Below, one piece after another: positions 53,447 through 63,518 of a stretch of DNA of 64,000 nucleotides. This stretch comes from Diphasiastrum complanatum. Lineage: Eukaryota > Streptophyta > Lycopodiopsida > Lycopodiales > Lycopodiaceae. The position numbers and the translations under genes are program-made. The stretch covers positions 62,334,950 through 62,398,949 of the forward strand of contig CM055097.1 in NCBI GenBank assembly GCA_029204225.1, read 5' to 3'. Each line of letters begins with the position of its first letter. Within the stretch, counting starts at the first letter, position 1. Below the pieces are notes generated by a model that did no database searches, was not told the DNA's origin, and was given only the letters and a program-made list of their open reading frames with translations.

Positions 53447-53477
<31 letters not shown>
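53161..53477. repeat. Low-complexity TAACACTAA DNA and (CT)14
   Basis: Repeated CTAACAC/TTCTAAC words, then (CT)n at 53450-53477. Comparable DNA lies beside the other hAT relic (57810-58105). Confidence 0.85.
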
Positions 53478-53484
<7 letters not shown>

Positions 53485-54168
53485 GAAATGAACCGCAGAC
53501 AATATCATTCAAAATCTGACATTAGATTGAGCTACAATGCTTGAGGCTAGATTAGTTAAGAGAGCCATTGTATTTTTGCATATGTTCGAACTTTGTATGC
53601 ATGGGTTTGTTTTAGCTCTTGTCTTTGTATGCATGGGTCTGTTTTAGCTCTTGTCTTTCTCAAAAGCAACTCAATGTGCGCATTAGTCCGTTTGATTTTT
53701 TATTGCAAAGTATATAATATACACAATTTTGATGTAGCCTTTATTGCAAGTATAGAGTATAGAGTATGGAGTTGCTAATGAGCCATGATAAAGGCTAATG
53801 CAATGAAATTAATCCAATATATGTTGGTGCTAGTTATGTTCTATTTAGCATTATTGATTGTGACAAATCGTAGACAAATAAATATGTGGGAATACATTAA
53901 GTATACGTTAGATTTGATAGGGGAATTGTAGCCGTTGTCTTTAGAATAGTCCCAAATCATGCAAGCAAACTACACTACCTTATGGGGCCTTGAATTTTTT
54001 TTAAACCTTTCATAAAAAAATGTAATGAAAAATAATTGTTCTATTTGAAAACTGTACTGATGGACATTTGTTCTAAGTGTATATAGTGGTTCAATATGGT
54101 GCATAAAAATTCCTGAACTGTGGAATCATGCATTATGATAAGAATTAAGTCTCCCTCCGATGTCAAAT

Positions 54169-54170
<2 letters not shown>
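53478..54170. other. Non-coding stretch
   Basis: A 50-bp direct repeat (TTTGTATGCATGGGT..GTTTTAGCTCTTG) at 53594-53656 is the only structure seen. No gene. Confidence 0.5.

Positions 54171-54171
<1 letters not shown>

Positions 54172-54209
<38 letters not shown>
54172..54209 (+). repeat. (GA)18 microsatellite
   Basis: Uninterrupted GA repeat. Confidence 0.98.
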
Positions 54210-54211
<2 letters not shown>

Positions 54212-54518
54212 AGCTTCATTAATGTCTTTTCCACGCCCAAAGGCGTATAAGACGAGACAAGTACATAAGATAAAGTGGAACCAAGACGGAGCAATGCCGT
54301 CAAACAACAAAACTAAAAACCAAACAAAACTAGGAAGAGGATAATAAATCTCCTTTCCAAGAATAATGTGGGCACACATGCAGTTGGCCATTTTGAAGCT
54401 CTCACTAATTCAAACTCAAAACTCAATCAATAGCGCCAAAATGCACTCACGCAGGAGGCGATGCTGTGCTAATAACAATGTCAACAAAAATTGGACGACC
54501 ATCGCAAAATAAAACTTT

Positions 54519-55109
54519 CTAACCTTTGACTCTAGCTTCTGACATATGTTTTTTCCGCTCTTCCCATTGAAGAGGGGTAAGATCTTCTTCTAGGTATTGA
54601 TCAGTGCCTCTAAGGCAGCCTCGTCGGCGAAGAACTGTCCGTCTAGAATCTTTGTCTTTAAAACGGAGGAAGATGTGAGAAGGCTGGCATTTCCCACGCC
54701 ACACTGCAACCACATGATCCACGGGAACAAAAAATGTAGATGAAATGTAATCATTAACTTGTTTCAGTAAAACGTTTTCCTCCCCTTCAAACTTTACCCC
54801 TCGTAGCTTTGCGTTTAGGGTCTTTGATGCTCGTTTTTCTTGTTCCTCCATAGCTTTCACCACTACCTGTTTAGAGCTAGCGGTTCCCCTAGCAATGTCA
54901 GCCCAAGATTTCTTCGTGTTTGCAAGCCCTTCCTGAAGCTCATCATGAAGCTTCTGAATAGATGCAATGTCAATGTCTTTGTTGAGACGTGTCTCCATAA
55001 TGTTCAACCGGTCCTTACAAGTATTCACGTCATCGAAAACATCGTGAAAAAAATTAACTTTATCAACAATGGAAGGAATAAGAGTAGAATGATCACCATT
55101 AAGAACCAC
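54519..55109 (-). pseudogene. LINE ORF1-like RNA-binding protein fragment
   Basis: 196 codons. Residues 15-90 are predicted helical and charged, likely coiled coil (DDVNTCKDRLNIMETRLNKD, KLHDELQEGLANTKKSW). Residues 95-165 fit an RRM-like fold (NAKLRGVKFEGEENVLLKQV, VAVWRGKCQPSHIFLRFKDK, RRTVLRRRGCLRGTDQYLEE). The end, DLTPLQWEERKKHMSEARVK, matches the 'EDLT..q...R' C-terminal helix of L1-type ORF1p. Further gag-like sequence continues upstream in other frames to ~55417. No endonuclease or RT is found nearby, so this is a relic. The match is by pattern, not search. Confidence 0.55.
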
Positions 55110-55518
55110 CCTGTTGCCAAGAAGGTTTGTCAGTTGCCGCTCATGAGAGAGTAGCTCCTCTCACAATCGCTGCATATCCACTTGAAGATCCGGCGGGTTT
55201 TCTACTGCTGGGTTTCCGATTCCTGGGTGTCATCTTGAATCCACTCTTGGATTTGAGCGCCGTAGTTATCGAGCTTTTCTCCATGCACGTGTAAATTCTC
55301 TTCGATAACATTGAAGCGCGTGTGTATCTCTGAAAAGACAATTTCGAAGCCTTGATACGAAAATTCCAGGATTTCAAGTGGCAAAGACAAAAACAGAAGC
55401 TGTTGGGTATTAGTCAAGTGGCATAATACCCTAGTTTGGGTGAAACCCTAATTTCTTGAAGCATCTCAATTCTTGAGTATTCTTCTGGAATTTCTTTTGT
55501 TTGATTGAAGAATCAATC

Positions 55519-55880
55519 ATGGCTGGCCGAAGTCTGAGTCTACTTAATGAGTCAAGCAAATTGGATGGTACCAATTACAGGGTGTGGAAGTTTAAGATTT
55601 AATATATTGTCATGGATAGAGAATGTTGGGGTATAGTCATAGGTTCTGAGCCTATTCCACATTCTGAAGTTGAATTGAAGGACTATATCAAGAGAGGATC
55701 AAAGGCACATCTAATTATCAACCTTTATGTGAAGGATAACTTCATCCCTCACATGAGGAGCGCCACAGGACCTCGAGAGGCTTGGTAGACATTGAGGTCC
55801 ATGTATGATACCGTCGATACGGCGAGGGTCCTCTATCTGTAGAATAAACTATATACAATCAGGATGGACCAAGGTTACAC
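55519..55880 (+). pseudogene. Copia-Q gag N-terminus
   Basis: MAGRSLSLLNESSKLDGTNY then RVWKFKI, TAA, YIVMDRECWGIVIGSEPIPH, LKDYIKRGSKAHLIINLYVK, ATGPREAW, TAG, TLRSMYDTVDTARVLYL, TAG. A Copia gag with three in-frame stops and no neighbours of its own. Confidence 0.8.
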
Positions 55881-55883
55881 CCT

Positions 55884-55962
55884 GATTCGAACAGGTCGAT
55901 TCCAACCTGCCGGTTCGAACCGATTCTTTGAGGTTCGAACCGCCAGGCTAGGTTCGAATCGG
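55884..55962 (+). repeat. GGTTCGAAC motif cluster
   Basis: Three GGTTCGAA(C/T)C words and a GATTCGAAC variant within 80 bp, reminiscent of the tRNA T-loop/B-box, but no A box or tRNA fold is visible. Confidence 0.6.
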
Positions 55963-56039
55963 AAAAAGGTTTGCACCTGTTTTTTTCATTCTTCAAAAAA
56001 AAAAGTCAAATATTCACTGATACTATGGATACTTAAATT

Positions 56040-56879
56040 CTAATAGCTAAACAATTTCAATTTTCCTCTAAATTTACAGATATCAGGATTCAGGATAATC
56101 AGATCTCTTGTGATGGTCGTATCAAAACAGAATGACATTATGACCCAAGTTTAAGAGAATTGCAGTAAGTTGAAAGTTGAAAGTTGTAAGTTGTAACTAC
56201 TAACTTGTAACCATATCCTGGCCCCTAGGTACAAGGATCTGCTAAGTGCTCACTGTTTGCTAAGGAGACTCAGGACTGTGAGTGACAAGTGTGGAGTTGG
56301 AACTTGTTACAACTTACTTGACAACGGACACTTGGAACTGAGGGTTTAGAAATTAGGAGCCTGGAGTATAACTGAAATTTGAGCTCAGAGGCTAGAGCTG
56401 AATCCTGTTTCAACATTGAAGTTTGAACATTGAACATTCTATTATCTATATGACATATGTAACAACTAACTAGTAACTACTAAGTTCTACCTAGTAACTT
56501 CTAAGTTCTAACATAATACATTAAAATTTAAATACCAAAATCCACTTGCACTCTGCATGGCCTCCTCATGGAGGAATGCGTACACGTCCTCCTCTGACTG
56601 GTCTCTCGGTGGCAACTTTGGAACCTTTGCCACATCGATCAGACCGGGATTAACCTACGCACATGTCACAATGCACATTGAAATCAAGACAAAATTTGGA
56701 GGGCCGAGTCCCGACAAAAGTTCAAATGTAGCTACAGTCTAGTATCTACTATGTAGTATGATCTATTTAGTATCTAGTATCTACTAACTGGGTCCTGCCA
56801 CCTGGGATGATGGATCACATGTCAGAATTTAGAAATTATAATTTATGGTTTACAAGTTACCTGGATAGGCTCTGCGGTG
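56040..56879. other. Non-coding stretch
   Basis: Rich in AAGTTGTAAC/CTAACTACTAAG words; no supported gene. Confidence 0.5.
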
Positions 56880-57803
56880 GTCTGGAGTCTACCCAAAAGT
56901 CTCAGGTTGGCGTGTACGTACACCAACCTCTCCAACTGTGCAGATGATAGTCAATTCCTCTTCTTCGTGTGAATCATGGATGCAGTCCTGTGAAAGAATC
57001 CTGATGGCAAGGCGACGCAATTTGGGGACATCAACCCCAAACTTCGATCACCATGACACGGGACGTAGCTGGCCTGAATCATAGTTCAAGGGTTAGTTAG
57101 TACTTACTACTAGCAAGTTGCAACCAAGTTCCAACAAGTTACAATATGATTGACTAATTGTGCAGTAAAATGTGAAGTAATAAGTGTAAACTGTAATGGA
57201 CCATCATCCATGGTCAGTTTATTACCCTCCCTCAAAAGCGTCGGGCCAGTGGCGAACTCGTCTCCTGCTTGAAAATCTGAAGCTCATCCAGCAGGTTATC
57301 CTGCTCGCGTACATCAGGATAAACTCGGGAGATATAGGCATTCCAGCCATCCCTGAGCTCCCTATCTGTGAATTGCTCCTCATTCCTCCAAAGTGGATGG
57401 AGTACGTGGGCCATGGCATGCAGGGGCTTATGAAACTACTCCCACCTCCTCAACCAAAGGAGCCGGACCTCCGCAAGCCTGCAAGAATCAAGATTGAAGA
57501 CACATTAATAATTTTACTATATAGTACATGATAGTACATACTACATACTATTGTCTACATACTACATTTGAAATTTGAAACTTGATATACCTCTCTGGGC
57601 TAATGGTCGTGCAAAGGCTCAACTGCTCGCCTAGCTTGTCCATGAACTCGTACAAGAGGCCCAATGTGCAGCCCTCTCGATCTGTAAGGTGTAGGACAGT
57701 GTAGATGGGCTGAGTATCTGCAAGTCCATCTCTTCGTGCCCGATGTGCCATAGGCCGCAACGATGGTGACGTGATCCCACAAGGGATCCCTATCCCTCAG
57801 CAT
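56880..57803 (-). pseudogene. hAT transposase relic (BED finger, DUF659-like part, dimerisation domain)
   Basis: From 57803 down: DPLWDHVTIVAAYGTSGTKR and W-T-C (BED finger; its second Cys is Ser). Next is QPIYTVLHLTDREGCTLGLL then YEFMDKLGEQL, resembling the 'PLV.VLRLVD...MGY.YE.MD' segment of plant hAT proteins. A TTCTTGCAG acceptor at ~57478 leads to LRRWE, stop, FHKPLHAMAHVLHPLWRNEE. At 57050-56880, in two frames, are FGVDVPKLRRLAIRILSQ and MIHTKKRNRLSS-like, LERLVYVHANLRL, the hAT dimerisation domain. The DDE catalytic middle is mostly absent. Transposase would excise and insert hAT DNA; this copy cannot. Confidence 0.72.
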
Positions 57804-57807
57804 GGTG

Positions 57808-57809
<2 letters not shown>

Positions 57810-57872
<63 letters not shown>
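57810..57872 (+). repeat. (CT)31 microsatellite
   Basis: Uninterrupted CT repeat just upstream (minus sense) of the hAT relic. Confidence 0.98.
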
Positions 57873-57874
<2 letters not shown>

Positions 57875-57949
57875 CTCTTAGATCTCTCTCTCAACTCTCG
57901 AGTGACGAGTCTGGACTTTGAGGTCTCTAATATCTATGTAGTATATCGG

Positions 57950-58105
57950 CCCCCGGGTACTCTAAATTCTAAATTCTAATCTAGTTTCTAACCTTAACCG
58001 CTAACTTCTAAGTTCTAACTCCTAAGTTCTAAGTTCTAACTAGACTCTAGTAACTACTAACTCGGACTAACTCCTAAGTTCTAACTTCTACCTAAGTAGC
58101 TACCT
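57950..58105. repeat. CTAAGTTCTAACT low-complexity repeat
   Basis: Irregular repeats of TTCTAA/CTAAGT words up to the Gypsy-P LTR. Confidence 0.8.
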
Positions 58106-58108
58106 AGG

Positions 58109-58467
58109 TGTTACGAGCTTGTGACCAGTGCCGAACCCTAGAGAACACAGATAGGTCAGATACCACAGTCAGGGTCGTGTCCAGCGTACATGACCAACAG
58201 GGCAAGACAGTGTGAGTAGTGTGCCCCAACACGGTCCATAGCCATGGCGGGCCTAACACAGCCTAGGGACCTTGTCAGCAGGATAGGGCCCCGAGTCGGG
58301 TTCCCGACGTGCAGTCAACCACGTCAGTGACACGTGGCCGACACTTGGCAGTTGCATGCTACCAGTCCTCACACTCGGCTAGGAGGGGCTTACTCTATAT
58401 CAGGGAGTAGGCAAGGTTGGGTGGATGAGTTAGTGTTTGCCCTTCTGTGGTGTTAGGATTTATTACA
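58109..58467 (+). repeat. Gypsy-P 5' LTR (359 bp)
   Basis: TGTTACGAGC ... TTTATTACA; same length as both Gypsy-N LTRs and aligns to their reverse complement. Confidence 0.95.
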
Positions 58468-58468
58468 C

Positions 58469-58481
58469 TGGTATCAGAGCC
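58469..58481 (+). promoter_or_regulatory. Gypsy-P primer binding site
   Basis: TGGTATCAGAGCC, initiator Met-tRNA type, one base after the LTR. Confidence 0.92.
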
Positions 58482-59260
58482 ATCTCCATCCTAGGGAAGT
58501 TAGTTTTCAACAGTGGAGAAAGTAGCTAGATTGCTCAGAACTTCTTCAAGTTTTCAGAAATCTACAAAGCAGGGCCAGCGCTGGAAAATCAGTAGGATAC
58601 AGAGAAAATTGTGGTGAAAACTTTTGTTTTCTACCTGGGATTTGAGGCAAAATAGAGGTGCAGGTCCAGCGCTGCCAGATCAGGCTTCAATCCTGATTTT
58701 TGAGTGAAATTTTAGCAAGTTCTCAACGTTTCCAGAGCAGAAAGGTTGGTGTAGGTTCAGCGCTCCTAGAGCTGAGGAAAAATCAGAAATTGGAACACTT
58801 TTTGGGCCCCAAATTAGAAGAAATTGGGCTAGTTAGGTTGCTTCCCAGTCAGCGAGGGTAGGAACTGGTTTGTTCCAGATTTTTCTTGCATCCTTTCCAG
58901 ATTTTACTCAATTTTTGGGAAGTTTCACGGCTGCCACAAATCAGCGAGCAGGGTGCCATCATAAATTCCAGGATTTGCAAGTGGATTTGGGCTTCAAATC
59001 TGGTTTTTCGGTACCAATACAGAAGCTATCAGATCAGCGAGGGGGGATAGCAAATAAATTTCAGATCTTGTGCCTCCTATTCGGATTTCTCAGAATCACA
59101 GGTCTGAAAGCAGTTGAAGAAGAGCTGAAAGGGCTTTTCTTGATGGAAGTACAGTTCTCAGAAAGAGCTAAGTTTTCTTTCCTTCCCTTGTACAGTTGTA
59201 AATTAGTCTTTTTGACTCTTTTTCATCAGAAGTTAAGGTACCTCTCTTTCAGTTCCGAAG
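58482..59260 (+). other. Gypsy-P leader
   Basis: Untranslated. Carries the palindrome CCAGCGCTGG (58575-58584) and several further CAGCGC/CAGCGA words (~58677, 58758, 58848, 58943, 59036). Confidence 0.6.
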
Positions 59261-60184
59261 ATGACCACTCCTCAGGGACCTGATCAACCCCCGGAGAGAG
59301 GCTTCGACGAACTTGAAACAGAAGCCTTGGCTTATAGTAAAGGGAAAGAACCCATGGAAATGGAAGAACAGGAACAGTTCGCCGAAGAACTCGACGAACT
59401 GGTTACCAAGGAGCAGTTTCTCCAGTTGGTAACAGAAGTGGATGAACTGAAGTTGGCATTAGCCAATTTCAAGTCCAGGGTGGATGACTCGTTCGCTGAA
59501 CTCAAGAGCTTGATTTTGAGTTCCGCAAAAGGAAGCCTTCCCTCCACTTCTCAGTTATCCCCTTCTCCACTTCCATCAGTTTCGGGTGAGACTTTACGGT
59601 CTCACCCCAGTGTTTTTAAAGATTTAAAGCCTCCTACTTATAATGGGGAAGAGAAGGATAGAAATGCAGACATTCTACAAACCTTCCTCAGCAAATGGAA
59701 GAACATTGATGCTCTTAAATAGACCCGTGACCATTTGCAAGCTATTGAGGCCAGTCTTTCCTTAGGGCCTATGGCCTATAAGTGGTGGTTAAATCTCCAG
59801 GAGACTGGGCAGACTCCCCGGTCATGGAAAGCTTTTGAGGAAGCTTTCCTAAGAGAATTTCTACCAGAAAATGAACTTGATAGAGCCTGGGAAGCCTGGG
59901 AAAGAACAATAATGGATAAATCCCTCATCCAATATATCTCGCAGTATCGAGAAGCAATTTTAAAGATTAAAAATATGGATGATTGTCAGAAAATCAGGGG
60001 ATTTGTCCGTGGCCTCAAAGATGAATATAAAGTAGAGTTCCAGAGAAACTCGCCTACTACCCTTGAGCAAGCTCTCAGATATGCTCAAATCTATGATGAT
60101 TCAGTGGGTAGGAAGAGGGGAAGACAACAGCCACTTTCTGAGCAACCTCCTCAGAAAGACTTTCAATTTAAAAAGAAATTTTAA
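59261..60184 (+). pseudogene. Gypsy-P gag
   Basis: One frame broken by a single TAG at 59720-59722. Residues 1-60 are acidic (MEMEEQEQFAEELDEL). A coiled-coil-like stretch follows (FLQLVTEVDELKLALANFKS). PPTYNGEEKDRNADILQTFL begins the capsid. After the TAG: YKWWLNLQETGQTPRSWKAF, EAFLREFLP, IQYISQYREAILKIKNM and GFVRGLKDEYKVEF, the retrotransposon-gag core. It ends in a basic tail and a frameshift within an A-rich run at ~60180. Confidence 0.9.
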
Positions 60185-60939
60185 AAAGAGAGAATCAAGA
60201 TAAATTTAAAAGTGAAGCTCCTCAGAAACACCCTTCACTCATACAGCCCTTAAGACCAGATGATTTTGAGAAAGCCAAACAAGAACGTTTGTGCTTTGTG
60301 TGTATGGGCAAGGGACACACAGTCAGATAGTGTCCCAAGGGGCCTTTCACTAAAAAAGATAAGAAAGATAAAAAACGAGTTCATCTTGTTCAGACTGTAT
60401 GTTTTCCTAGTGACTCGGCAGCTTCCGAGATCAAAGTGTATCATGAAGATCACGAACACTGTTGCCAGCTGACCTCTGCAATGCTAGCGAGACCCTTCAG
60501 CTTTGGGCCGCATGACCTAGTACGTATGCATGGGAAAGTTGGTAACCAGTCAGTAAGAGTTATGGTTGATGATGGGGCAACCCATAATTTCATCAACTAC
60601 ACCCTGGTTAAAAAGCTTAAACTACCAGAAGTACCTAGTCAGCATAGGTACATAGTTTCATTAGCTAAGGGTGAAGATAAAAAAATATGGGAAACTATGG
60701 TAAGTAATTTGAATCTTGGTATTCAGGGGTACCAAGATGAAATAAACTTTCAGATAATGCACCTGGATCGCACAGATATTGTTCTCGGGAGAGATTGGCT
60801 CTACAGTTTAGGACCTTCCCTCCACAGAAACTATCAGGAGAACACCCTCAGCTTTCAGCATGAAAGGCGAGAGATCCAGTTGCATGGGGAGCATGATGTT
60901 CCCAAGAGTCCTATGGTCTGCAGTTCAGAGCTCTGTTAG
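60185..60939 (+). pseudogene. Gypsy-P zinc knuckle and aspartic protease
   Basis: In the next frame: ERLCFVCMGKGHTVR, TAG, CP, a CCHC knuckle whose last spacer codon is a stop (60328-60330). Then the open piece 60436-60939: KVGNQSVRVMVDDGATHNFI (active site D-D-G-A), YIVSLAKGEDKKIWETMVSN and DIVLGRDWLYSLGPSLHRNY (the hydrophobic 'ILGRDWL' flap/C-terminal motif). It stops at a TAG where Gypsy-N has CAG. Confidence 0.9.
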
Positions 60940-62859
60940 CTAATCGGAGACGAAGACCATCAGGTATTCTTATGTGACCTCTAGTTTATTCCTGAAGTTT
61001 CTATTTCCAGTTCTATTTAGCAGAAAATCAGTAAATTAGAAACTTTATTGTCTAAATTTAAAGATGTTTTTCCTGAAGATTTGCCACATGGTTTACCACC
61101 TAGCAGAGAGGTAGATCATGTAATAAACCTAGTACCAGGTACAACACCTATTTCTAAACCTCCGTATCGGGTCAGCCGAATAGAGGATGAAGAAATAACT
61201 AGGCAGTTAACAGATTATCTTGGGAAAGGCCAAATTCAGACCAGTAGTTCACCATGGGCCTCACCAGTCCTATTGGTGAAAAAGAAAGAGGGGTCTATGC
61301 GTCTTTGCGTAGATTACAGAGCCCTCAATAAAGTCACAATTAAGAATAAATACCCTATGCCTCGAGCAGACGAGTTGTTTGACCAACTCGACGGGGCTAA
61401 GTTTTTCAGTAAAATAGACCTCAGATTGGGATATCATCAAGTCCGTATAAAATCGGAAGATGTCTCGAAAACAGCTTTTAGGACTCGTCACGGTCATTAT
61501 GAGTCTAAGGTGATGCCATTTGGGCTCACAAATGCTCCAGCTACCTTTATGACCTTGATGAACAGTGTCCTCAGACCATACTTGGGTAAGTTTGTAGTCG
61601 TATTTTTAGATAACATCCTTGTCTACAGCAAAACGAGGAAGGAGCATCTAAAACACCTTAGAAAGGTGTTTCGACTGCTCAGAAAGCATAAGCTTTATGC
61701 TAAACAATCCAAGTGTGAATTCTTCGTTGAAGAAGTGGCATATTTGGGTCACATTATTTCTTCAGATGGGATTAAGGTGGACCCAAATAAGGTTCAAGCC
61801 ATACTCAGTTGGCTGAGACCTCAGAATATTTTGGAACTTCAGATCTTTCTTGGTTTGGCGGGATATTACAGACGATTTGTCAAGGAATATGCTCAGATAA
61901 CAGTTCCCATGACAAATCTTCTTAAGGGGAAGGGAAAGGAGTTCATTTGGGAGTCCGCACAGCAGGAGAGCTTTGATGCTCTCAAAACAGCCTTAGCTAC
62001 AGCACCGGTTCTAAAGGTCGTCGACCCCAATCAGCCATTTGTAGTCGAAACAGATGCTAGCGACTTTGCAGTAGGTGCTGTGCTAACTGAGGGTGGACGA
62101 CCAGTTGCGTTCGAGAGTAAAAAACTCGAGCCAGCTCAGACTAGGTACAGTGCCTATGAAAAGGAACTCTTTTCTATAGTCCATGCCCTTAAGACTTGGA
62201 GGCATTATTTGTATGGTGCCAACTTTGAGGTCCTGACAGACCATGAGAGTCTCAGATACCTTTGCAATCAACCTGAGCTTAGAGGTCGAAAAGCTCGTTG
62301 GGCAGAGTTGATGCAAGAGTTTGACATGTCTATCAGATATAGACGTGGAAAATTCAATACAGTAGCAGATGCCCTTAGCAGAATGCCTATGATAAACGAG
62401 TTGAGTTTTACTCAGATTCGTAATGAGTTACTTGAGTCCTTGAGAGGGAAATGCCAGCATGATGCTTTCTTCTCTACTATCTGGAACTCAGTCCAGAGCA
62501 GACAGTTACAAACTCCAGAACCAGTTCCCGGGGCTGGTGCCAGTTCATCCAAGAATACGGCAGCTTCCGTTGAGGATGATGATGAGTCCGAGTATACGTC
62601 GTCAGATGACGTTGAGGATTCTGAGCCTGTATTACCCAAGCAAACCCCAGTGGTTGAGGGTCAGTTGACTCAAGGATTCAAATGGAAACAGTATTCCATT
62701 CAGGATGAGTACTTGCTCTATAGAGATAGAGTATGTGTCCCCAATTCAGAGGATTATAGGCAGCAGATCCTATATGAATGTCATGACAATCCTAGTGCGG
62801 GACACCCAGGCATACAGAAGACCTATGACTTCATAGGCAATTTTTTTGGCCCAGTATGA
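60940..62859 (+). CDS. Gypsy-P reverse transcriptase and RNase H
   Basis: Open from 61048 for 603 codons; two TAGs (60982, 61018) separate it from protease. [22 protein letters not shown] and [18 protein letters not shown] (fingers), [34 protein letters not shown], and FLDN at residues 186-189 where FLDD is required. The second palm Asp is Asn (AAC at 61612-61614), which should abolish polymerisation. Thumb: [20 protein letters not shown]. RNase [45 protein letters not shown] with all acidic residues, then [16 protein letters not shown] and a long acidic linker. It ends in the integrase finger ([20 protein letters not shown]) at a frameshift near 62845. Confidence 0.93.
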
Positions 62860-63518
62860 AAAAGGGCGTCTACCAGTATGTAACCAGTTGCCAGAAATGT
62901 CAAGTAAACAAAGCAGAGCATTTAAAGGCAGGAGGGTTGTTACATCCCTTAGAAATACCAGCTGGTAAATGGGAGAGTATCTCCATGGATTTTATAGTAG
63001 GCTTGCCTAAAACCCAAAAGGGTAATGACGCTATATGGGTCACAGTTGACCGTCTGACCAAAATGGCTCATTTTATTCCGACCAAAACAACCGTTAGAGC
63101 TCCAGAGTTAGCAAGGTTGTTTGTAGACGGGCTATTTAAATTGTACGGTCTACCTTCCGGCATAGTCAACGACCGGGACAGTAAGTTTACTGGAGATTTT
63201 TGGAGGGCAGTATTCCATCATCTCCATACTAAGCTTAATATGAGTACCACCGACCATCCACAGACCGACGGTCAAACAAAGAGGGTAAATCAAGTGCTGG
63301 AGGATATGCTTCGTGCATACGTCAGCAAGAAGCAGACTAATTGGGAGGAGTATCTCTCGATATTAGAGTTTGCTTACAACAGTACCAAACATTCAGCTAC
63401 GGGATACAGCCCATTTATGCTGATGTACGGTTTTAAGCCACGCTCACCCACAGCTGTAGGGTTTAAACAAGAAAAAGTTGAAGCAACTAGAAACTTTTTA
63501 GAGGACCTAACCAGATGA
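62856..63518 (+). CDS. Gypsy-P integrase core
   Basis: 220 codons. [11 protein letters not shown] completes the H2C2 finger begun in the previous frame. Core: [20 protein letters not shown] (Asp 1), [20 protein letters not shown] (Asp 2, with SDRD changed to NDRD), [20 protein letters not shown] then DML (Glu), [20 protein letters not shown] and [11 protein letters not shown]. The DDE triad is complete. A frameshift at ~63515 moves the C-terminal part to the next frame. Confidence 0.93.
   Translation: MKKGVYQYVTSCQKCQVNKAEHLKAGGLLHPLEIPAGKWESISMDFIVGLPKTQKGNDAIWVTVDRLTKMAHFIPTKTTVRAPELARLFVDGLFKLYGLPSGIVNDRDSKFTGDFWRAVFHHLHTKLNMSTTDHPQTDGQTKRVNQVLEDMLRAYVSKKQTNWEEYLSILEFAYNSTKHSATGYSPFMLMYGFKPRSPTAVGFKQEKVEATRNFLEDLTR

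Noticed and set aside
55861-55980. A tRNA gene
   Set aside because: T-loop-like words occur, but no acceptor stem, D-arm or anticodon arm can be drawn.
57196-57531. Plus-strand 111-codon frame
   Set aside because: Antisense to the hAT dimerisation-side exon, which carries recognisable motifs.
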